Assembly (NCBI GenBank): GCA_023429545.1
Contig: JAEYUU010000423.1
Span: forward strand, 1 to 5,089
Direction of reading: 5' to 3'
DNA length: 5,089 bases
DNA from: Verrucomicrobiota bacterium
Lineage (GTDB): Bacteria > Verrucomicrobiota > Verrucomicrobiia > Verrucomicrobiales > Verrucomicrobiaceae
A program made the translations under genes and the position numbers. A model generated the notes under the pieces. The model did no database searches. It worked only from the letters and a program-made list of their open reading frames with translations, and had not been told where the DNA came from. Below are positions 1 to 5,089 of this stretch, one piece after another (position 1 is the stretch's first letter; the number at the start of each line of letters is the position of its first letter).

Positions 1-172
1 CCTTGGGCCAGAAGACGACCAGCCCCTCCACCAGGATGAGGAGGAGCAGTCCGAGTGTCATGAGGATGCCCAGAGCAAGACCCATGGCGCAGAGCCAGAT
101 CTTGCCTTCACCGGCAAGCGACGTGATGCGCTTGGTGACCGGCAGGCGGTTGGTGGAAGCAGGGGCGTGCAT
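1..172 (-). CDS. pstA: Phosphate ABC transporter permease PstA, N-terminal fragment (runs off left edge)
   Basis: The visible 57 codons encode the start of the second membrane subunit of the high-affinity phosphate importer, which pairs with PstC to form the inner-membrane channel. The sequence shows a short basic cytoplasmic tail (MHAPASTNRLPVTKRI), then one strong hydrophobic segment at about residues 25-47 (ending LGLLLLILVEG), followed by LVVFWPK. A first transmembrane helix followed by a 'GL..FWP' motif is typical of the long PstA forms with a periplasmic insertion, so a long form is inferred, matching the long PstC next to it. The ATG at 172 lies 22 nt after the pstC stop codon, consistent with one transcript. 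No clear Shine-Dalgarno precedes it; the frame stays open upstream into pstC, but this ATG places the helix normally. The EAA loop and remaining helices lie outside the window. Confidence 0.85.
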   Translation of the reverse strand, partial: MHAPASTNRLPVTKRITSLAGEGKIWLCAMGLALGILMTLGLLLLILVEGLVVFWPK

Positions 173-194
173 GTCCGGGCGTGCGAAGGAAGAA

Positions 195-2522
195 TCAGAC
201 GAGCTTGAATTTTTCGCGCAGATGCTGGCGCAGGAGCTCGGCCGTGGTGTTCAAGGTGAAGGTGAGCACGAAGAGCACCATCGCCCCGAGGAACAGGGTG
301 CGGTAGTGGGTGGAGTGCTGGGCAGCCTCAGGAAGTTCCACGGCGATGTTCGCCGAAAGCGTGCGCATGCCGGAGAAGATGTTCATGTCCATCACCGGCG
401 TGTTGCCCGTGGCCATGACGACGATCATGGTCTCGCCCACGGCGCGTCCGAAGCCGATCATGAGAGCGGAGAAGATGCCGGCGGCGGCGATGGGCAGGAC
501 AATCGTGCGCACCACCTGCCAGCGGTTGGCACCCAGGGCCATGGAGGCGCCCTTGAGGGACGCGGGGACATTGCTGAGAGCGTCTTCTGAAATGGTGAAG
601 ATGATGGGGATGACCGCGAAGCCCATCATGAAACCCACCACCAGGGAGTTTCTCTGATCGACAGGGGTGCCCGTCACCTCAGGCCACCACATGCGGAAAT
701 CCGCCACGGACTGCCCGGTGGCTGGGTCCCGCACCACGAACAGCAACTGCTCAAGCACCGGACCCAGATTCCATGCGGCGTAGGAGATCACAAAGATGGG
801 CAGCAACACCAGGAGGTATTCATTCCCACCTCTCACGCGGCTGCGCACCTTGATGGGCACCTTCGTCCAGGCCCAGCCGCACAAAAGGATGCCGAGGGGC
901 AGCGCCACCATGGTGAGAAGCACCGAGGGAATCTTCTCCTCAAGGAGCGGGGCAAGCCACAGGCCCGCGAGAAAGCCGAGCACCACGGAAGGCAGGGAGG
1001 CCATGATCTCCATGGTCGGCTTGAGCACGCGTTTGATTTCGTTCGGCAGGTAGCAGGCGCTGTGGATCGCGGCGAGCAGCGCAATGGGCACGGCGAAGAG
1101 GAGGGCATAGAAGGTGCCTTTCAAGGAACCCACGACCAGCGGGATCAGCGAGAGCTTGGCCTCAAAATCATCCGTCCCGCTGGTGGACTGCCAGGTGTAC
1201 TCCGGCTGCTTCGCCCCCTCATACCAGATTTTTCCAAAATAGGCCTTCCACCCCGCTTCCGGATGGGGGTCATGCAGCGTGTAGCGGTGGAGCGTGCCGG
1301 CGCGGTCCAGGAAGATGATGTGCTCCGTCTTGGCGTCGATGACGGCGGTTGAAACCTCGAAGGGCAGCTCCTTCTCCCAGCGGACGTCTTCCGTGGTCAC
1401 ATAACGCAGGGAGGCGAAATTCCCATGGCCGGTGAGGAAGGTCTTGTTGCGCTGACCCGCGGAGAAAAAACTGGCCCCCTGCTTGAGATCCGGGAAGGTC
1501 TTGGTGTGCCCGTACAGGCGCATTTCCAGGGTCGCACCATCTTTTTCGATGGGCTGGTTGTAGAGGCTGAAGACTTTCTGGTGTCCGTCCGCGCTGGTAA
1601 CCACCACGGAGACGTCGCCAAAGACATACCCGATGGAGCTGAGCTTGGGATCCTTGAGCTCGCCGAAGGGCGTGAACTTCTGACGAAGCTCCAGTTCGCC
1701 GCTGGTCTGCAGGAAATAGTAGTCCACCTCACCCGTTTCATCCGCGACGAGGAGGCCGTCTCCCACGGCGGAGGATAGAATCTGGGCGGGCTTGCCCTTG
1801 AGCTGCGAAGTGAGATTGAACGTGCGGTCCACCGCGGGCTTTCCGGAGCCCATCAGGCCACGCTTCTGCTTGATGGTCATTGCATGCACCTCTCTGGACC
1901 CGCCGATGTCCTGGATGGCGGCAAAGATTTTTGAATCCCCGCCATCGCCGAAGGAGACCGCCGTGACAGGCCGGCCGGCCTGCCCGATGGGGAAGAATGG
2001 CTCCATGGTGACCGAGCCCGAGACAATGGGCTTCGCCTCTTTTTCATTGGCCAGGGAACTTGTGTAACTGACCACGAATGAGCCGACCTGGCCATTCTGG
2101 GTGCCCAAGGCCACGCGCTGCTTGCGCGCATCGTAGTTCCAGGAGGTGATGGTGGCCCCTTCCGGAAGGGTGAGGGGGATGGTTTCCGCGATGGTGCCCG
2201 TGGCCATGTCGAGGAACTTCACCTCTGCGCCGCCTTCATAGAGGAACGGACGGACGGACCATTCGTCCACCCCGGTCACCACGACCTTGTCCGTGCCCAG
2301 GGCCACGGACTTGTCCTCATGGACCTTGGCATTGCCAAAGAGGGGGAAAATTTCCGACAGGATGAAAAGGAAAATGCCGAACACCGCCACGATGATGCCC
2401 AGCCCGCCCACGCGGATGACGAACGTCATGAACCGGTCAAAGCGCAGCGTGGCTTTGGACGCGATGAACCTCTCCGGTACGGGACGCGGGGCTCTTGCGC
2501 TGCGGGTGCTCGGGGTGCTCAT
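195..2522 (-). CDS. pstC: Phosphate ABC transporter permease PstC, long form with large periplasmic domain
   Basis: Encodes 775 residues, more than twice the length of E. coli PstC, and forms half of the inner-membrane phosphate channel. Residues 1-32 are a basic, proline-rich cytoplasmic tail; about 33-57 form the first helix (GGLGIIVAVFGIFLFILSEI). Residues about 60-455 are a soluble, presumably periplasmic, beta-rich domain with repeated 'small-D/G-x-G-x-strand' units (near 139-152, 258-271, 307-321 and 403-416) that suggest a propeller. From about 457 to the end lie the permease helices (approximately 457-490, 503-526, 531-552, 568-590, 625-645, 676-700 and 742-762). The EAA loop that docks on the PstB ATPase is visible at 646-682 (EDALSNVPASLKGASMALGA, then LP), followed by FGRAVGETM. 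The C-terminal permease assigns the family; the insert's fold is inferred. The ATG at 2522 has no obvious ribosome site. The gene sits between pstS and pstA in the usual order. Confidence 0.93.
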   Translation of the reverse strand: MSTPSTRSARAPRPVPERFIASKATLRFDRFMTFVIRVGGLGIIVAVFGIFLFILSEIFPLFGNAKVHEDKSVALGTDKVVVTGVDEWSVRPFLYEGGAEVKFLDMATGTIAETIPLTLPEGATITSWNYDARKQRVALGTQNGQVGSFVVSYTSSLANEKEAKPIVSGSVTMEPFFPIGQAGRPVTAVSFGDGGDSKIFAAIQDIGGSREVHAMTIKQKRGLMGSGKPAVDRTFNLTSQLKGKPAQILSSAVGDGLLVADETGEVDYYFLQTSGELELRQKFTPFGELKDPKLSSIGYVFGDVSVVVTSADGHQKVFSLYNQPIEKDGATLEMRLYGHTKTFPDLKQGASFFSAGQRNKTFLTGHGNFASLRYVTTEDVRWEKELPFEVSTAVIDAKTEHIIFLDRAGTLHRYTLHDPHPEAGWKAYFGKIWYEGAKQPEYTWQSTSGTDDFEAKLSLIPLVVGSLKGTFYALLFAVPIALLAAIHSACYLPNEIKRVLKPTMEIMASLPSVVLGFLAGLWLAPLLEEKIPSVLLTMVALPLGILLCGWAWTKVPIKVRSRVRGGNEYLLVLLPIFVISYAAWNLGPVLEQLLFVVRDPATGQSVADFRMWWPEVTGTPVDQRNSLVVGFMMGFAVIPIIFTISEDALSNVPASLKGASMALGANRWQVVRTIVLPIAAAGIFSALMIGFGRAVGETMIVVMATGNTPVMDMNIFSGMRTLSANIAVELPEAAQHSTHYRTLFLGAMVLFVLTFTLNTTAELLRQHLREKFKLV

Positions 2523-2544
2523 GGGGTTCGGGTCGAGACAATGA

Positions 2545-2579
2545 CGGGGGAGTGCTTGAGGCTATCAAGCCCTCCCCCG
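2545..2579 (-). terminator. Stem-loop between pstS and pstC (processing/attenuation hairpin, not a classic terminator)
   Basis: A near-perfect inverted repeat lies in the 97-nt pstS-pstC gap. On the plus strand CGGGGGAG (2545-2552) pairs with CTCCCCCG (2572-2579), then a single T/C mismatch (2553/2571), then GCTTGA (2554-2559) with TCAAGC (2565-2570) around the loop GGCTA: 14 pairs in total. Read in the transcribed (minus) direction, the 3' arm is followed by TCATTG, with no U-run, so it does not look like an efficient intrinsic terminator. A smaller dyad, TCAGA-GAA-TCTGA at 2593-2605, lies between it and the pstS stop. Such hairpins after binding-protein genes are known in other importer operons to protect the upstream mRNA or reduce readthrough, raising the binding protein above the permeases. 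That role here is inference. Confidence 0.7.
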
Positions 2580-2621
2580 CGGGAATGAAACATCAGAGAA
2601 TCTGAAGGTTCAAAGCACGGT

Positions 2622-3581
2622 TTACTTCAGCTTGCCAATCTCTTCGGTCGTCACCGTGGCGGGCAGCGGATAATAGCCGTCCTTCACCACGACCTCCTGT
2701 CCGGCCTTGGAGAGCACGAACTTGAGGAACTCCGCGGTAAGCTTGTCGAACTGCGTGCCGGGCTTGTGGTTGACGTAGATGTAGAGGAAGCGGGCCATGG
2801 GATATTCCGCGCTCAGGCAGTTTTCCAGGTTCGCCTCATAATACTTGCCTTCGTCCGTGCCAAGCGGCAGGGCGCGCACGCCGGAGGTGGCGTAGCCGAT
2901 GCCGGAGTAGCCAATGCCGTATTGATCGGCAGAGATGCCCTGCACCACGGCGCTTGAACCCGGCTGCTCCTTCACGGTGTCCTTGAAATCACCCTTGCTG
3001 AGCGCGTGCTCCTTGAAGAAGCCGTAGGTGCCGGAGGCGCTGTTGCGGCCATAGATGGAGATGGCGCGTCCAGCCCAGTCCTTCATTCCAACCTGCTCCC
3101 ACTTGGTAATGTCCTGGCCGCCCTTCTTCCTCGTGGAGGAGAAGATGGAATCCACCTGCTGCATGGTGAGCCCCTTGATGGGATTGTCCTTGTGCACGAA
3201 CACCGCCAGGGCGTCGATGGCGACTTTGATTTCGGTGGGCTTGTAGCCGTACTTCTTCTCAAACGTGTCCATTTCTTCCTTCTTCATCGGCCGGCTCATG
3301 GGTCCGAGCTGGGCGGTGCCTTCAATGAGCGCCGGAGGCGCCGTGGCGGAACCCTTGCCTTCGATCTGGATGTTGACGTTCGGGTAGGAGGCCTTGAATC
3401 CCTCTGCCCAGAAGGTCATGAGGTTGTTCAGCGTGTCCGAGCCGATGGAATTGAGGTTTCCCGAGACACCGGAAACGGTCTCGTAGGACTTGAGGGCCGG
3501 GTCCACGGCGACCTTGTCCGCATAGGCAGCGGAGCAAAGACCGGCGACGGCCAGGATTGATGTCACGAAGGTAGATTTCAT
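2622..3581 (-). CDS. pstS: Periplasmic phosphate-binding protein PstS
   Basis: Encodes a 319-residue solute-binding protein that captures phosphate in the periplasm and delivers it to PstC/PstA. A signal peptide is visible: basic MKS, a hydrophobic core to about residue 18, and an AYA-DK cleavage site after residue 21. Cys15 (GLC) does not fit a lipobox, so a soluble form is expected. Phosphate-site motifs typical of the family are GSDTL (47-51), [17 protein letters not shown] with QLGPMSRPM (74-99), [15 protein letters not shown] (177-191) and the GIGYSGIGY loop (222-230). The reading frame is open back to an ATG at 3713, but the extra 44 residues have no family features and would bury the signal peptide, so the start at 3581 was chosen. 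No strong Shine-Dalgarno is seen. It is the first gene of the operon, with pstC 99 nt downstream. Confidence 0.95.
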   Translation of the reverse strand: MKSTFVTSILAVAGLCSAAYADKVAVDPALKSYETVSGVSGNLNSIGSDTLNNLMTFWAEGFKASYPNVNIQIEGKGSATAPPALIEGTAQLGPMSRPMKKEEMDTFEKKYGYKPTEIKVAIDALAVFVHKDNPIKGLTMQQVDSIFSSTRKKGGQDITKWEQVGMKDWAGRAISIYGRNSASGTYGFFKEHALSKGDFKDTVKEQPGSSAVVQGISADQYGIGYSGIGYATSGVRALPLGTDEGKYYEANLENCLSAEYPMARFLYIYVNHKPGTQFDKLTAEFLKFVLSKAGQEVVVKDGYYPLPATVTTEEIGKLK

Positions 3582-3613
3582 GCGTGTTTCGGTGGTATTT
3601 GGATGGGTTGAAA

Positions 3614-3630
3614 ACCGGCAGTTTTCCGGT
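3614..3630 (-). other. Short hairpin in the pstS leader
   Basis: In the pstS (minus) direction the leader reads ACCGG-AAAACTG-CCGGT followed by TTT, then C. This is a 5-bp GC-rich stem with a 7-nt loop and a short U-run, ending 32 nt before the pstS start codon. It has the shape of a weak terminator or attenuator, but the stem is short and the U-run only four long counting the last stem base. It could equally be chance in GC-rich sequence. No regulatory claim is made beyond the visible dyad. Confidence 0.25.
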
Positions 3631-3855
3631 GCCGAACCCTTGCGGGAGAGAGGGGTGGCGGGCAACCCGGCGAGGGTGAACAAAACGTCACAATGCGTCT
3701 TCGGCAGAGGCAAAGGGGGACCGAAACGAGACTGAAGGTCCGCCCTACTGCTAAATTATTCTTTATGCCTGTGGGATTTCTCTAGGAGATTCGCATAATT
3801 GATACTTACATGGCGCTTGTGGTCATAGTTGCGATAACTTAAGGGTGTTTAATCT

Positions 3856-3870
3856 AATTTTCACAAAATT
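3856..3870. repeat. Operator-like palindrome AATTTT-CAC-AAAATT
   Basis: Two perfect 6-bp inverted arms flank a 3-nt centre, and the symmetry continues as a C/G pair at 3854/3872 after one T/G mismatch. It lies over the candidate -35 box of the plus-strand promoter, the classical position for a repressor site. The surrounding DNA is very AT-rich, so an A/T palindrome of this size could arise by chance. The binding protein, if any, is unknown. Confidence 0.3.
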
Positions 3871-3889
3871 GGATTGCGTATTTGATAAT
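3860..3889 (+). promoter_or_regulatory. Candidate sigma70-type promoter for the small membrane-protein gene
   Basis: TTCACA (3860-3865, five of six matches to the -35 consensus) is separated by 18 nt from GATAAT (3884-3889, five of six to the -10 consensus), inside the most AT-rich part of the window. Transcription would start near 3896, giving a leader of about 28 nt before the ATG at 3924. It is a pattern match only. An AATTTT-CAC-AAAATT palindrome (3856-3870) overlaps the -35 box, where a regulator could act. Confidence 0.45.
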
Positions 3890-3923
3890 TCTCCATAACA
3901 TCCGCTCTCAACCATAAGAAACC

Positions 3924-4142
3924 ATGAGCCCGTATCCCGCCAAATCTTCTCAAAATTCTGAGAAATCCGCATGGGGCATCCCTTTGTTCATCGGCTTCAT
4001 GGTTTCAAGCGTGTGGATTCTCTCCCAAGCCAGCTTTGCCAGCCTGGGCAATGCTCCTGGCTATGACCAGAGTAGCGCACTGATCATCGGCACCGCGGGA
4101 CTGATGTACATGACCCGTCGCCGTCGCCGACTCCGGCACTAG
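3924..4142 (+). CDS. Small membrane/exported protein with Arg-rich, PEP-CTERM-like tail (hypothetical)
   Basis: Encodes 72 residues that I do not recognise as a named family. Residues 1-16 are polar; about 18-37 are hydrophobic (IPLFIGFMVSSVWILS) and end in ASFAS, a plausible signal-peptidase site after residue 39. After a short linker (LGNAPGYDQ), a second hydrophobic stretch (SSALIIGTAGLMYM, 50-63) runs into RRRRR (65-69) and LRH. A short motif, a helix and an Arg cluster at the very C-terminus is the layout of PEP-CTERM sorting tails, but the PEP triplet is missing (APG stands near its place), so this is a resemblance only. It may instead be a two-helix hairpin protein with both ends in the cytoplasm. 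Support for being real comes from a reasonable upstream promoter, a purine-rich AAGAA 3 nt before ACC-ATG, and protein-like organisation. The spacing of that purine tract is short for a ribosome site. The gene ends 142 nt before the PBP gene, possibly co-transcribed. Confidence 0.6.
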   Translation: MSPYPAKSSQNSEKSAWGIPLFIGFMVSSVWILSQASFASLGNAPGYDQSSALIIGTAGLMYMTRRRRRLRH

Positions 4143-4188
4143 GGTGAGATGCGATTCATCCTGCGGCGCGGTAGCAGCCTGATGGCGA

Positions 4189-4226
4189 AGCGCCTTGTGC
4201 ACCCCGGACGGTGCGGCTGAAGCGCT
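4189..4226 (+). other. Imperfect stem-loop between the small gene and the PBP gene
   Basis: Outer arms AGCGC (4189-4193) and GCGCT (4222-4226) enclose inner arms GCACC (4199-4203) and GGTGC (4210-4214) with a CCGGAC loop; TT/AA (4195-4196/4220-4221) can add two pairs around an internal loop. No T-run follows, so it is not a standard terminator. A second small dyad, CGGCG-CTTT-CGCCG, is at 4243-4256. TTGACG at 4234-4239 resembles a -35 box, but no fitting -10 box is seen at the usual spacing. Otherwise this 142-bp gap shows nothing I can interpret. Confidence 0.3.
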
Positions 4227-4284
4227 CCACCTCTTGACGAAGCGGCGCTTTCGCCGGAAGCTATCCGACTGTCTTCGTCCAGTC

Positions 4285-5089
4285 ATGCGCGGCCTCCGAC
4301 TCACCTTCCCTGTCACTTTGCTGGCCCTCGTCTGCGGTCCGGTGTGGGAGGTGGCTTCCCAGGAACAGCTCACGCTGAAAGCCCTGCCTGCGGAACCGCC
4401 CCCACCTGCCGCCACTCCGAAGAAGGAGCTGAAAGCCGGCTGGCGCACGGACCCTGAGGCGCGCACGCTCATGCTCAATGTGCCCGCACCACGCGGACAA
4501 ATCGTGGACCGCAACGGGGTGCCCCTGGCGCAATCACGCGTGGTCCAGTATCTGGCGCTGAGCTTTCCCTTCCTCGGTGACAAGGCGACGGATCGCGAGA
4601 TTCTGGATTTTGCCCACACCCGCATCAACCAGGCCAACGCCACCCTGCGCAAGGGCTGGACGATGCCCGATGACCGCCTGCTCAGCCACTACAAGAACCG
4701 CCGCTGGCTGCCTCTGGTCTTCTCCTACCAGGACGGCATCGCGGAGGAGATCAGCGGGGACCAGCAGTTGCGCATGTTTGACTTGCTGCGTCCCGGCAGC
4801 GGTCTGATCCTGCAGGCGGCCTACCTGCGCTACTACCCGAAGGGGGCCTGCGCCCCCCATGTGATTGGATACACCAGCCGCGTGCGCCAGCTCCCCACCG
4901 GGCCGGTGCAGGATGGTGACCCGCTCTTTGAGGAAATCGAAGGTCGCAGCGGGCTGGAGAAAACATTCGACAAGGATCTGCAGGGGCGGCCGGGCGTGAC
5001 CACCGTGCTCTTCAACCCGGACGGCTCGAAGGAGGTGGAGCAGGTGATGCGGCGCCCCATGCCGGGGAACAACGTGGTGACCTCCCTGG
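4285..5089 (+). CDS. Class B penicillin-binding protein, PBP2-like, N-terminal part (runs off right edge)
   Basis: The visible 268 codons cover the membrane-proximal and dimerisation part of a peptidoglycan transpeptidase that cross-links cell wall in the periplasm. A short basic start (MRGLR) leads to a hydrophobic segment at about 7-21, then a proline/alanine-rich linker (EPPPPAATP, 37-45). Family motifs follow in order: APRGQIVDRNGVPLAQSR (68-85), LRYYPKGACAPHVIGYTSR (181-199) and EGRSGLEKTFDKDLQGRPG (219-237), ending in MPGNNVVTSL, which normally leads into the catalytic domain. HVIGY and SGLEK with this spacing resemble PBP2 (MrdA) more than FtsI, but the SxxK, SxN and KTG active-site motifs are beyond the window, so no symbol is given. 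The frame is open upstream to 4183, with TTG codons at 4195 and 4234 as alternative starts; the latter adds a basic tail (TKRRFRRK). The ATG at 4285 has no near Shine-Dalgarno; GGAAG at 4256-4260 is too distant. Confidence 0.88.
   Translation, partial: MRGLRLTFPVTLLALVCGPVWEVASQEQLTLKALPAEPPPPAATPKKELKAGWRTDPEARTLMLNVPAPRGQIVDRNGVPLAQSRVVQYLALSFPFLGDKATDREILDFAHTRINQANATLRKGWTMPDDRLLSHYKNRRWLPLVFSYQDGIAEEISGDQQLRMFDLLRPGSGLILQAAYLRYYPKGACAPHVIGYTSRVRQLPTGPVQDGDPLFEEIEGRSGLEKTFDKDLQGRPGVTTVLFNPDGSKEVEQVMRRPMPGNNVVTSL

Larger units (their letters stand above)
3582..3923. promoter_or_regulatory. Divergent intergenic region between pstS and the small membrane-protein gene
   Basis: This 342-bp stretch separates the minus-strand pst operon from the plus-strand genes and must hold promoters for both, unless pstS has a more distant one. 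The half near pstS (3582-3740) keeps coding-like GC content and an open frame continuous with pstS, but no recognisable protein. The half from about 3740 to 3923 drops sharply in GC; 3841-3900 is about 28% by count. On the minus strand an AATAAT hexamer (plus 3755-3760) could be a pstS -10 box, but no good -35 box lies 16-18 nt upstream of it, which would fit an activator-dependent promoter. No clear E. coli-type Pho box (paired CTGTCAT at 11-nt spacing) is found. The better-formed plus-strand promoter is listed separately. Confidence 0.6.

Noticed and set aside
3..590. Plus-strand frame of 195 codons opposite pstA/pstC
   Set aside because: It lies antisense to the conserved permease core of pstC and its translation (rich in His, Gly, Glu, Asp) is typical of a reverse-strand shadow.
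2545..2579. Reading the pstS-pstC stem-loop as a full intrinsic terminator ending the pstS transcript
   Set aside because: No U-run follows the stem in the transcribed direction, and pstC and pstA follow in the standard operon order.
3006..3560. Plus-strand frame of 184 codons opposite pstS
   Set aside because: It is antisense to the conserved phosphate-binding motifs; its His/Gly/Val/Leu-rich translation matches no family I recognise.
3540..3585. PstS as a lipoprotein through Cys15
   Set aside because: The residues before the cysteine (A-G-L) do not fit the lipobox, which needs a small residue at -1, while AYA-DK gives a good signal peptidase I site.
3582..3713. N-terminal extension of pstS to the ATG at 3713 (44 extra codons)
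   Set aside because: The extension has no family similarity and would bury a well-formed signal peptide beginning MKSTFVTS at 3581. An open frame of this length is unremarkable in GC-rich DNA.
3799..3836. Possible Pho box around GGTCATAGTTGCGATAA on the plus strand
   Set aside because: The first half matches CTGTCAT at five of seven positions, but the second half at the 11-nt offset matches at only two, so the repeat is not convincing.
4005..4652. Long minus-strand frame of 215 codons opposite the small gene and PBP start
   Set aside because: It is antisense to a clearly recognisable PBP domain, very Arg/Ser-rich, and has no recognisable motif: a GC-rich shadow frame.

Overview
The window (about 5.1 kb) reads as ordinary chromosomal DNA from a GC-rich Gram-negative bacterium. 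It holds the start of a phosphate-uptake (pst) operon on the minus strand, and a small membrane-protein gene plus the start of a class B penicillin-binding protein gene on the plus strand. The best guess for the lineage is Verrucomicrobiota. That is inference only, from the overall flavour of the proteins (long-form PstC, exported small protein with an Arg-rich tail) and weak Shine-Dalgarno sequences. No taxonomic marker is present.

Minus strand, right to left: pstS (3581-2622) encodes the periplasmic phosphate-binding protein. A 97-nt gap follows, holding a strong 13-14 bp stem-loop. Next is pstC (2522-195), an unusually long permease with a roughly 400-residue periplasmic domain that looks like a beta-propeller. 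After 22 nt comes the first 57 codons of pstA (172-2), which runs off the left edge. pstB and phoU would be expected beyond the edge but are not visible. Together these proteins would bind phosphate in the periplasm and move it through the PstC/PstA channel using an ATPase.

The centre (3582-3923) is a 342-bp divergent intergenic region. Its outer part is AT-rich (lines 3841-3900 are about 28% GC). It carries a plausible sigma70-type promoter for the plus strand, overlapped by an AATTTT/AAAATT palindrome, and the pstS leader with a short hairpin. I found no convincing Pho box of the E. coli type.

Plus strand: a 72-codon ORF (3924-4142) has a signal-peptide-like segment, then a second hydrophobic segment ending in a run of five arginines. 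It resembles a minimal protein with a degenerate PEP-CTERM-like tail. After a 142-bp GC-rich gap with imperfect dyads, a PBP2-like transpeptidase gene begins at 4285 and runs off the right edge before its catalytic domain.

I did not find a mobile element, CRISPR array, RNA gene or new defence system. The most interesting items are the small Arg-tailed protein, the propeller-like domain of PstC and the pstS-pstC stem-loop.
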